DNA of 64,000 bases, taken from the NCBI GenBank assembly GCA_025057015.1, contig JANWYG010000017.1:257071-321070 (forward strand), written 5' to 3'. Positions 17,709 to 28,692 of the stretch are shown one piece after another. The position numbers and the translations under genes are program-made. The notes under the pieces are model-generated. The model was not told the DNA's origin. It made no database searches and saw only the letters and a list, made by a program, of their open reading frames with translations. The stretch is from Blastocatellia bacterium. GTDB taxonomy: Bacteria; Acidobacteriota; Blastocatellia; Chloracidobacteriales; JADJPF01. Each line of letters starts with the position of its first letter. Position 1 is the stretch's first letter.

Positions 17709-18632
17709 GTGGAGCAAGCAGCTATTAAAAGGGAGGGTAAACTATTTAAGGGTCACGATGCAGCAATTAGTTCACTACTGTTTCATCCGGATGGAAAACA
17801 CTTTCTTTCCGGCAGCTATGACGATACGGTCAAGCTTTGGGACATAGCCAATGCAGCGATAGTACGCGAGTTTAAGGGTCACACAAGCTGGATAAGACAG
17901 GTTTGCCTTTCACCTGACGGTACTCAGATACTTACTTGCAGCATCGACATGACGTTCCGCGTATGGGACTTTCACAGCGGCAAGGAGGAATACAAACACA
18001 CTGGCCAAAGCAGTGTCCAATCGGTTGCATATGACCCTGCCACGGGAAACATACTAGTTGGATACGAGAACGGCCGCGTGAGCCTTTGGAACCTTGAATC
18101 TCGTAAAGAAATCATCGTCTACGGCGAGCACATGACCGGTGCAATTTATGTTGCAGTGTCACCTTCAGGACAATATACGGCAGCAGCTATACACAACGTA
18201 GTGCATGTCTGGGAAAAGTCTTCAGGTGAACAAGTAATGCGAATAGAGAATCGTGCAAGGATCAGAGCTCTACATTTTCTTAAAAACGATTCACAAATAC
18301 TCGTCTCAGGCGAGGATGGTACGGTTAAATTGTGGAACTTCATCGATAAACGTGAAGATGCAAGATTTGCCGCTAAGAACAAATGGATCAACGGCTTCAC
18401 CCTAGCACAAGATGAACAAACTCTCGCACTTGTTTCTGACGAATGGAAAGACCAAAAGGAGACTCTCATGACGGTCAGAATCTATTCTTTCGGCAACCCT
18501 GATAAGCCGATAAAGGAATGCTATTTAGCTGGTGGTCATAAAACCTCTATCTCTACTGCCACGTTCTCATCAGACCTTACTAGCTTGCTTACGGGTGGTA
18601 ATGATCACAACATCTATCTATGGCAGCTATAA
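17709..18632 (+). CDS. WD40-repeat protein, single seven-bladed propeller
   Basis: Seven WD40 blades are visible, each closing with a WD/WN/WE-like pair: KLWD, RVWD, SLWN, HVWE, KLWN, RIYS and YLWQ. They fill the whole 307 residues, with no extra domain or signal peptide, so this is a cytoplasmic protein-interaction scaffold with unknown partners. The start is set at GTG 17709 because AGGAG at 17697-17701 is seven bases upstream; ATG 17703 would be only one base from it. It stands alone, divergent from the acylase gene and convergent with the pseudouridine synthase. Confidence 0.85.
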   Translation: MEQAAIKREGKLFKGHDAAISSLLFHPDGKHFLSGSYDDTVKLWDIANAAIVREFKGHTSWIRQVCLSPDGTQILTCSIDMTFRVWDFHSGKEEYKHTGQSSVQSVAYDPATGNILVGYENGRVSLWNLESRKEIIVYGEHMTGAIYVAVSPSGQYTAAAIHNVVHVWEKSSGEQVMRIENRARIRALHFLKNDSQILVSGEDGTVKLWNFIDKREDARFAAKNKWINGFTLAQDEQTLALVSDEWKDQKETLMTVRIYSFGNPDKPIKECYLAGGHKTSISTATFSSDLTSLLTGGNDHNIYLWQL

Positions 18633-18670
18633 CAAGGTTGCAAATCCACGAGCAAGAAATTCACAACTTT

Positions 18671-18691
18671 TGTGGAAAAGTCTGTGGAAAA
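18671..18691 (-). other. Pair of DnaA-box-like sequences
   Basis: On the minus strand, TTTTCCACA occurs twice (18691-18683 and 18679-18671), one helical turn apart. Both match the TTWTNCACA consensus. They lie in the 126-base gap between two convergent genes. No dnaA, dnaN or other origin gene is near, so a titration or regulatory site, or coincidence, is as likely as an origin. Confidence 0.3.
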
Positions 18692-18758
18692 GTAAAGATC
18701 AAAGCTGTTACGTCTTTGTAAAATGTAAAGTTATAGCATTTTGCACAAAATCTATGCG

Positions 18759-19676
18759 CTACCACATGTCCTCTGGCAAAGGAGCAACTATGGTAAGGTT
18801 TTCGTTTGTCACCGGATGATGAAACTGTAGGCTGTATGAATGAAGCTTATGATGAGTTGTTCTACGTGCTGAGGCTTTCTCCCAAGCGACATTTGCAGCC
18901 CTACCATAGGTATGATCGCCAAGCAGAGGATGACCTATATGAGCCATATGTATTCTTATCTGATGGGTACGACCGGTCAGTGGTTCAGCTTCTATAAGAG
19001 ACAAGCCTTCTCTACTATCTATAACACGGTAGAGAGTAACAGCAGGTTTAGAGTTTTTATCTGCAACGCGCCACTTTGGCCAAAGTGTGGGATGCCAGCC
19101 TATTGGAGCTTCTATGCGTCCCTCAGCAGGTTGTGGCATACCCAAGACGACGGCTCGATAGAGTTTCTTTACCTGTCCAGCCTTGAACTGCTTTGCAAGG
19201 TTTTCTACCGCCCGTTCGTTCTTAGCTATCAGCACTGCTCCAGAAGTACCTTTGTCAAGGCGATGCACCAGCAATGGACGCGAGATTCTGTCTCCAGTCC
19301 GGGCGAAATATCCAAGCAGAGCATTGATAAGAGTGGCGTTACGTTGCTTTGCAGACGGATGTGACAGCATTCCGGCTGATTTACTAACAGCTATCAAGTA
19401 TTCGTCTTCATAGAGCACTTCTAAATCGACTTGTTCTGCAACAAGCCCATAATTTTGTCTAGTTCTCAAGTCGATAGTAACGCTATCACCTTTACGCACG
19501 CGCCACCCACAGCTACGTCTTTGGCCATTTACCAGTATTTCGCCTGCTTGGATTGCCTGCCGGATCGCCGCTGTAGGTATTATCAATTCACCTGCGCAGC
19601 ATCGCCTTACTAGTTCATCTAACCTTAAGAAGTGAGCATCTTCACCCACTATGACAGTAATAGGATATTGCAGCAT
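18759..19676 (-). CDS. RluA-family rRNA/tRNA pseudouridine synthase
   Basis: Residues about 10-75 form an S4 RNA-binding domain (AIQAGEILVNGQ). The catalytic domain has HRLDKGTSGAVLIAKN with the catalytic Asp, LYRAVVLG and LTGRTHQIRIHMAHIGHPLLGD. It converts specific uridines in rRNA or tRNA to pseudouridine; RluD-like large-subunit specificity is plausible but not proven. The start is three bases after the sucC stop, so the two are probably co-translated, an unusual pairing. Confidence 0.9.
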   Translation of the reverse strand: MLQYPITVIVGEDAHFLRLDELVRRCCAGELIIPTAAIRQAIQAGEILVNGQRRSCGWRVRKGDSVTIDLRTRQNYGLVAEQVDLEVLYEDEYLIAVSKSAGMLSHPSAKQRNATLINALLGYFARTGDRISRPLLVHRLDKGTSGAVLIAKNERAVENLAKQFKAGQVKKLYRAVVLGMPQPAEGRIEAPIGWHPTLWPKWRVADKNSKPAVTLYRVIDSREGLSLIEAEPLTGRTHQIRIHMAHIGHPLLGDHTYGRAANVAWEKASARRTTHHKLHSYSLQFHHPVTNENLTIVAPLPEDMW

Positions 19677-19679
19677 CTT

Positions 19680-20840
19680 TCAACGTATAGCAGCGACTAC
19701 TTTCTCGGCGGCATCCTTCATCCCATCAGCAGAGATTACATTCAGGCCGGTCTGTCGTATCAACTCCTTGGCAGCTTCGACGTTAGTACCTTCAAGGCGC
19801 ACCACTATCGGCACGTTTACTCCTATTTTCTTGGCAGCTTCGATGACACCTGCTGCTACCATATCACAGCGGACTATACCCCCGAAGATATTGATCAACA
19901 CAGCCTTAACGTTCGGATCGGCAAGTAGTATCCGAAAGGCATTCTCCACTCGCTCTTGACTAGCACCACCGCCTACATCTAAAAAGTTCGCTGGTTCGGC
20001 GCCGGCCAGTTTAATTATGTCCATCGTAGCCATAGCCAAGCCCGCACCGTTTACCATACAGCCTATTTGCCCATCGAGCTTAATGTAGTTAAGGTCGAAC
20101 TTTGAGGCCTCTATTTCAAGCGGTTCTTCCTCATTAAGGTCGCGCAAACTCGCATACTCCTTGTGCCTAAAGAGCGCGTTATCATCAAAATTTACCTTTG
20201 CATCGAGAGCGTAAAGTTTTTTGTCTTCGGTGAGCAAAAACGGGTTAATCTCGACTAACGATGCGTCCATATCTACGAAGGCTTGATAGAGTGCCAACAT
20301 GAAGCGCACCGCCTGTGAAACTAGTTCTGCTGGCAGACCCAAGCCAAAAGCTAGTTTCCGCGCTTGAAACGGCTGAAATCCCACTGTCGGGTCAACATAC
20401 TCTTTCAGTATCGCTTCGGGACGTGATGAGGCCACCTCTTCAATATCCATTCCACCAGCAGCAGAAGCCATAAAGACAGGACGCGAAGCAGCTCTATCTA
20501 CCACTATTCCCAAATAGAACTCCTGTTTTATAGCCAAACCTTCTTCTATCAAGAGAGCGCGTACCTCTCGTCCTGCCGGTCCTGTTTGATGAGTGACAAG
20601 CTTCATCCCTAGCATTTTAGAAGCCAGCTCGCTTACTTCATCCAGACTGTTCGCTAGCTTCACACCTCCTCCCTTGCCACGTCCGCCAGCGTGTATCTGC
20701 GCCTTGACCACTACGGGGAATGTTGCCAATTGTCGTGCTGCTTCCAAAGCTTCCTGCACCGTATGCGCCACAAACCCGCGTGGTATGTTAACACCGTACT
20801 TCGCTAGTAGCTGCTTTGCTTGGTACTCATGGATCTTCAT
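19680..20840 (-). CDS. sucC: Succinyl-CoA synthetase beta subunit
   Basis: SucC binds the nucleotide and CoA in the reversible conversion of succinyl-CoA to succinate in the TCA cycle. It has the ATP-grasp domain with [19 protein letters not shown], the metal-binding LVEINPF and the C-terminal [14 protein letters not shown]. The frame is open to 20993, but MKIHEYQAK at 20840 is the family start, with AGGGAG ten bases upstream and the normal length of 386 residues. The alpha subunit gene sucD, usually next door, is absent: a pseudouridine synthase follows instead. Confidence 0.95.
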   Translation of the reverse strand: MKIHEYQAKQLLAKYGVNIPRGFVAHTVQEALEAARQLATFPVVVKAQIHAGGRGKGGGVKLANSLDEVSELASKMLGMKLVTHQTGPAGREVRALLIEEGLAIKQEFYLGIVVDRAASRPVFMASAAGGMDIEEVASSRPEAILKEYVDPTVGFQPFQARKLAFGLGLPAELVSQAVRFMLALYQAFVDMDASLVEINPFLLTEDKKLYALDAKVNFDDNALFRHKEYASLRDLNEEEPLEIEASKFDLNYIKLDGQIGCMVNGAGLAMATMDIIKLAGAEPANFLDVGGGASQERVENAFRILLADPNVKAVLINIFGGIVRCDMVAAGVIEAAKKIGVNVPIVVRLEGTNVEAAKELIRQTGLNVISADGMKDAAEKVVAAIR

Positions 20841-20875
20841 TGCTTCGGTACTCCCTGTCGAGAAATCTAGCGGCC

Positions 20876-20905
20876 AAAATAAGTGAAGACCTGCTGTAAA
20901 GTCAA
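20876..20905 (-). promoter_or_regulatory. Putative sigma-70 promoter of sucC
   Basis: Reading the minus strand, TTGACT (20905-20900) is followed by 18 bases and TATTTT (20881-20876). The match is five of six and four of six to the consensus. Transcription would begin about 30 bases before the sucC start codon. Confidence 0.35.
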
Positions 20906-20957
20906 GTACTGTCACCTTTTGCGTACGGCTTGAGGCTAGGAGCCTGTCAGACAATAG

Positions 20958-20986
20958 TGGAAATTTTGTCCAGGGCAAGATACAAT
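20958..20986 (+). promoter_or_regulatory. Putative sigma-70 promoter of the DinB-family gene
   Basis: TGGAAA (20958-20963) is followed by 17 bases and TACAAT (20981-20986), four and five matches of six. It lies in the 178-base divergent region shared with sucC and points to the gene at 21019, which also has GGGAGG ahead of its start. Confidence 0.4.
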
Positions 20987-21018
20987 ATGCCAACTTCTTA
21001 AGGCACAGGGAGGTCAGA

Positions 21019-21504
21019 ATGGCTAATGCTCAAGAACTCAAGGAGTTGCTCGATAGATTCCGCTCCGGGCCCGGCAATCTAGAACGCAGCATTGATGGAC
21101 TGTCCGAGGCACAGTTAGAGTACCGGCCTGCACCCGGAAAGTGGTCTATAAGAGAAATAATACTCCATCTATGCGACAGCGAGATAGCTGCTGCTTATCG
21201 TATACGCTGTGCCATAGGCGACGACAATCCTACGTTAACCACTTATGACCAAGACAAATGGGCAGCAAGGCTCAACTACGGCAAGCGTAGCATACACAAC
21301 GCCGTAGAGCTCTTCAGGATGCTACGCAAGTCGACGGCAGAATTATTTGTAGACATGGACGACTCTATATGGGATCGTTCAGCAATACATCCCGAACGAG
21401 GACAAATAACAGTAGCAGAACTCATCCGTCTTTACAGCGAGCATTGTGATAACTACGTGGCCCAAATAAGGAAAATCAAGCTACTACTTAGTCAACAGGA
21501 GTAA
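21019..21504 (+). CDS. DinB-family (four-helix metal-dependent) protein
   Basis: The 161-residue protein matches the DinB/YfiT-like four-helix fold: [23 protein letters not shown] is the typical first segment, followed by the metal-ligand helix [10 protein letters not shown] and a final [12 protein letters not shown] helix with another His. Family members bind a divalent metal, and some act as thiol-dependent transferases; the substrate here is unknown. GGGAGG precedes the ATG. The 3' end overlaps the convergent miaA by 21 bases. Confidence 0.8.
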   Translation: MANAQELKELLDRFRSGPGNLERSIDGLSEAQLEYRPAPGKWSIREIILHLCDSEIAAAYRIRCAIGDDNPTLTTYDQDKWAARLNYGKRSIHNAVELFRMLRKSTAELFVDMDDSIWDRSAIHPERGQITVAELIRLYSEHCDNYVAQIRKIKLLLSQQE

Positions 21505-22416
21505 TTTCAACACCTCTTCCACAGCACGCACGTCATCTCCAAAGGCGTATATCCAGTTGACACGAGCTCTACTGCGCCACCAACTCAGCTGTCGTTTAGC
21601 ATAATGTCTTGTATCAGCTTTGGTCTGTTCTACACAGGAAGCATAGTCTCGCTGACCAAGTAGGTACTCTACTACACGTCTATAACCGTGCGCCATCAGC
21701 GACTTAGCATTAGGCGATAGACCAGCTGCAAGCAACTGCTGTACCTCTTCAACTAGTCCAGCGGCAAACATCTCATCTACTCTACGGTTAATCCTGGCGT
21801 ACAGCTCAGACCGAGGAGGTGACAGTGCAAAAACCTCTATCCTGGACGCCAACTCTGCTGCCTGAGGGTGATGATTGCCTTGCCAGTAAGTAATCGAGCG
21901 CCCTGTCTGAAACAGCACTTCTAAGGCACGTGTGGTACGTGCCCAGTCATTTACATTTATGCGTGCTGCGGCTGCTGGATCGAGACGCGCAAGCATCTTG
22001 TGCAAATGCGCTGCTCCCCGGCGCTCCATTATCTGTTTTAATCTTCTACGTAACTGCTGGTCGGTTTTCACAGGCTGCTCGAACAAGCTACCTTCTAAAG
22101 CACTAAGATAAAAGCCTGTACCACCAACAAGCAGTACTTGCTTACCTGATTGCTCGATCTGAGAAATCACTCGACGGGCATCACGTGCATAGTCGCCAGC
22201 CGTGTATTCTTGGTCGGGATCGATTATGTCTATCAAGTGGTGAGGTATGCCGCACCTTTGTTGCAAAGGCACTTTCGCCGTCGCAACATATAACCCTCGG
22301 TAGACCTGCACAGAGTCTAAGCTTACTATTTCTGCATTCAAGCGCACAGCTAGCTCTATTCCTAGAACGCTCTTACCCGAAGCTGTAGGGCCTACTATAG
22401 CAACTATAGGTCTCAC
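21484..22416 (-). CDS. miaA: tRNA dimethylallyltransferase
   Basis: MiaA adds a dimethylallyl group to A37 of tRNAs that read UNN codons. The P-loop IVGPTASGKS, the substrate motif LDSVQVYRGL, GGTGFYL and the C-terminal RHYAKRQLSWWR are conserved; length 310 is typical. The start is GTG 22416, with GGGAAG six bases upstream. That start overlaps the stop of a small upstream ORF as GTGA, suggesting coupling. Its tail overlaps the DinB-family gene. Confidence 0.96.
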   Translation of the reverse strand: MRPIVAIVGPTASGKSVLGIELAVRLNAEIVSLDSVQVYRGLYVATAKVPLQQRCGIPHHLIDIIDPDQEYTAGDYARDARRVISQIEQSGKQVLLVGGTGFYLSALEGSLFEQPVKTDQQLRRRLKQIMERRGAAHLHKMLARLDPAAAARINVNDWARTTRALEVLFQTGRSITYWQGNHHPQAAELASRIEVFALSPPRSELYARINRRVDEMFAAGLVEEVQQLLAAGLSPNAKSLMAHGYRRVVEYLLGQRDYASCVEQTKADTRHYAKRQLSWWRSRARVNWIYAFGDDVRAVEEVLKLLLLTK

Positions 22417-22523
22417 TGTCCGCTTCCCACTGCTAGCTTATACAAAACCACCAGAATAATTATAACTAGCAGTAACATAGCTCCTACCTGCTCTACTCTG
22501 TCTAACCTCATTTCTACTGCCAA
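22413..22523 (-). CDS. Small single-pass membrane protein upstream of miaA (36 or 32 residues)
   Basis: An open frame on the minus strand begins at TTG 22523, four bases after AAGGAAG, or at ATG 22511, and stops at 22413-22415, overlapping the miaA GTG as GTGA. The peptide begins MRLDRVEQVGAM from the ATG, has a hydrophobic run of about 15 residues (LLLVIIILVVLY), and ends KLAVGSGQ. The GTGA overlap and the single membrane segment argue for a real gene. I recognise no family. Coding could be coincidental in so short a frame. Confidence 0.45.
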   Translation of the reverse strand: MAVEMRLDRVEQVGAMLLLVIIILVVLYKLAVGSGQ

Positions 22524-22563
22524 CTAACTTCCTTCTCTTCACCTAAAAACAACGCAAATCTAT

Positions 22564-22577
22564 TGCCCGATCGGGCA
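22564..22577. promoter_or_regulatory. 14-bp perfect palindrome upstream of lptFG
   Basis: TGCCCGATCGGGCA reads the same on both strands. It lies 32 bases before the lptFG start and about 40 bases upstream of the small ORF/miaA unit on the other strand, where a regulator of a divergent promoter would bind. No regulator gene is adjacent. Confidence 0.4.
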
Positions 22578-22609
22578 TCAGTAGCTTAAATTTTCCTGAA
22601 ACTTCAAAA

Positions 22610-26398
<3,789 letters not shown>

Positions 26399-26454
26399 CT
26401 CCTCAGTTGGTAGTTATGATAGCAATCACTTGTCCGACTTTGCAAACGCAGCCG

Positions 26455-28614
26455 TCAAGTAGTACCCTTAGTCCAACTTTGCATCTTCAGCAACAGCGCA
26501 AGCGGTCCTTGCAATTGTTTTATCAACTCTTTAAGCTCCTCTATACTAAGCAAGAAACTCTGCTCAGAGTTACCACCACTAGCGCCTGTCCGGCTGATTT
26601 TAAACTCTATGGCAGGACTAAGCTCTATATAGTCAGGCAGCCTCCTGGCAACTAGCTCTGCAGGCGCTACTTCTACAAAGTCATGTAAATCTTTGTCACC
26701 TAACACCGGAATCCTTGTAGAAACAGCCTTTATCAGCGCCTTGAACTCTTGTCCACAATAACAACACTTACCGTCCCAGTTACTATTCCACACGTAGATA
26801 TCCATCACCGATAGCCGCTGCTTTTGAGCCCACTCAACTACAGGTTTACCACACATCGGACAAGGTGGAGCTAGACGCTCTACACCACAAAGAGGACAGA
26901 GCGAATCGGTATGACGCAATAGCCCACCACAAGCAAAACACTTTATCACCTTGATCTTCGGCGGAAAATCCTGTTCCTTCTCACCTGCAACTGGTAGAAA
27001 TACAAGTCTAGCCTCCTCAGCAGGCCACATAGGCCGCTTCTGCTGATCCCGTAGCAGGCAATTTAGTGCCGTGTTCATCTCGCTTAAAGCAAGCGTACGC
27101 ACCACAGTTCTGTCAAGAACCTTAACGACTACCGCAGTAGTGCTCTCTGGCACTGCTAGTACGCAATACTGCCCATCATCGCCAATAAACAAGCGCAGTA
27201 TGGAGCATTCCATAGACGCCGAAGTTATAGGATGCACCAAATTGACCGTGTTAGTCTCAGCCGAATAGTCGCTAACTTGAACCCATAGATCGGGTAGGAC
27301 TTGCCCATCAAAATATAGCTCGCCACCTACTATAAAGCCTGATTCCAGAACTTGTGGTATTTCCTCGCTTTTCTCCAAAAAAGGTCCAAAGATGGCTTCC
27401 AGTTCATCTTTGCTAGTCCAAAAACGATTGCAAGCCTCTATGCACGCTTCTCTCAGGTGCTTGACCTCTTCAGGCGTAAGTACCTGCAGTGTGTCGGCAT
27501 CGACAACACGCAAGACTATACGAGTCTGCATCCTCCAATCGTCCATCTTCCGACCCGACTCGCTAACTATCAGATAATTAGAGCTAGCCTGCCTAAACAA
27601 CCAATAAACATTGAAGTCGTGGACATCATTCCCTTGAGGGCTTTTTACGCTAATAATAGGCAGTCCCATTTCTATTCGCTTCTCAGTAATCTGTACCTTA
27701 TCTCCAGCTGTCACGGGAGAAAAATTAAACGACAGATAATGCGTGAAGATAACGCGAGAAAGATCTGCTGGTTGTGGATGCCGTAACCCTACTGTCTTCT
27801 CAAATAACTCAGCTGCTGCAGGCAACAAGCTCATTTGTAACTCGTTTAAAAAATCAGATATGTCTATATACCGCTCTGGCTTGCGTGCAAAAGCCTTCCG
27901 AAATACTCTGTCTAAAGACTCTTTAAACTGCCCACCGTGTTCAGAAATGCTTCTGAACTGCCCAGCCAACTGCCGCTCTACTACCTCACCAGCAAGCATT
28001 CCTTCCGCAAAAAAAGGATTTCTACCGGTAAGCATTTCATAGACGATCGCCGCAAGTGAGTATATGTCTGTCGTGTAGTCTACAGCTTTGCCTTCTATCT
28101 GTTCAGGCGACATGTAGCCGGGGCTGCCAACTACTACCCCTTCAGGAACATTCGACTTAAACCCAGTCAGTATGACATGCTCCTGCTGCCCGGTCAGGAG
28201 CACCCGCACAGGGCACAGATCAGCATGGTAGACTCCTTTACTATGCGCATAACGCAAAGCCCGACCAATCTGCTTAGTTATATGGATGACACGAGCAATG
28301 TCGAGCCTGCCTTCCTTCGCCAGCACTTCCTTCAATGTCAGGCCATCAATAAACGCACTGACATAGTACGGTGTCCCGTTCTCGGTGCCAGTGTCATAGA
28401 TAGCAACAATGTTTGGATGTACAAGCTTACTCATAGCCAATACCTCTGAATGAAACTGCTCTGCAGCATCAGAGGTGCTGTCTATAAGTGCTTTTATCGC
28501 TACTCGCCTGTTTGCAAGATCACGCTGTAGGGCTTCATACAACACGCCACTACGGCTACGTGCAACTACACGCCCTAACAAAAATCGACCGAACACGGTG
28601 TTCTTACCCATCAT
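26455..28614 (-). CDS. Kinase-like protein (predicted pseudokinase) with DUF1292-like modules and zinc ribbons
   Basis: Residues about 8-270 are a Ser/Thr-kinase fold with VAIK Lys41 and an alpha-C Glu57. The catalytic loop reads HADLCPVRV (130-138): Asp132 remains, but the loop Lys is Cys134 and the metal-binding Asn is Arg137. The DFG motif is TGF (150-152). Loss of both metal ligands predicts no normal phosphotransfer. Residues about 320-530 contain two segments resembling DUF1292. From about 559 come zinc-binding pairs: CFAC, CPLC, CPMC and CCYC. It has no membrane segment. It is divergent from the related gene at 28693 and lies upstream of guaB on the same strand. Its role is unknown; it may be an ATP-binding scaffold. 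Confidence 0.8.
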   Translation of the reverse strand: MMGKNTVFGRFLLGRVVARSRSGVLYEALQRDLANRRVAIKALIDSTSDAAEQFHSEVLAMSKLVHPNIVAIYDTGTENGTPYYVSAFIDGLTLKEVLAKEGRLDIARVIHITKQIGRALRYAHSKGVYHADLCPVRVLLTGQQEHVILTGFKSNVPEGVVVGSPGYMSPEQIEGKAVDYTTDIYSLAAIVYEMLTGRNPFFAEGMLAGEVVERQLAGQFRSISEHGGQFKESLDRVFRKAFARKPERYIDISDFLNELQMSLLPAAAELFEKTVGLRHPQPADLSRVIFTHYLSFNFSPVTAGDKVQITEKRIEMGLPIISVKSPQGNDVHDFNVYWLFRQASSNYLIVSESGRKMDDWRMQTRIVLRVVDADTLQVLTPEEVKHLREACIEACNRFWTSKDELEAIFGPFLEKSEEIPQVLESGFIVGGELYFDGQVLPDLWVQVSDYSAETNTVNLVHPITSASMECSILRLFIGDDGQYCVLAVPESTTAVVVKVLDRTVVRTLALSEMNTALNCLLRDQQKRPMWPAEEARLVFLPVAGEKEQDFPPKIKVIKCFACGGLLRHTDSLCPLCGVERLAPPCPMCGKPVVEWAQKQRLSVMDIYVWNSNWDGKCCYCGQEFKALIKAVSTRIPVLGDKDLHDFVEVAPAELVARRLPDYIELSPAIEFKISRTGASGGNSEQSFLLSIEELKELIKQLQGPLALLLKMQSWTKGTT

Positions 28615-28657
28615 TCACCTCTTGGCAAATATGTTCTTCTAATCGGTCTAGAAGGTG

Positions 28658-28665
28658 ATTATAAT
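28658..28665. promoter_or_regulatory. Palindromic -10 candidate between divergent pseudokinase genes
   Basis: ATTATAAT is self-complementary and supplies TATAAT on both strands within the 78-base gap between the starts at 28614 and 28693. No good -35 hexamer is seen on either side, so any promoter would probably depend on an activator. Shared use would make the two genes mutually exclusive or co-regulated. Confidence 0.35.
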
Positions 28666-28692
28666 TCTGTTCTCCTAGTTTGAGATAGAAAC

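Noticed and set aside
20841-20993. N-terminal extension of sucC
   Set aside because: The 51 extra residues have no similarity to SucC, and the family start with a good ribosome-binding site is at 20840; the extension covers the promoter region.
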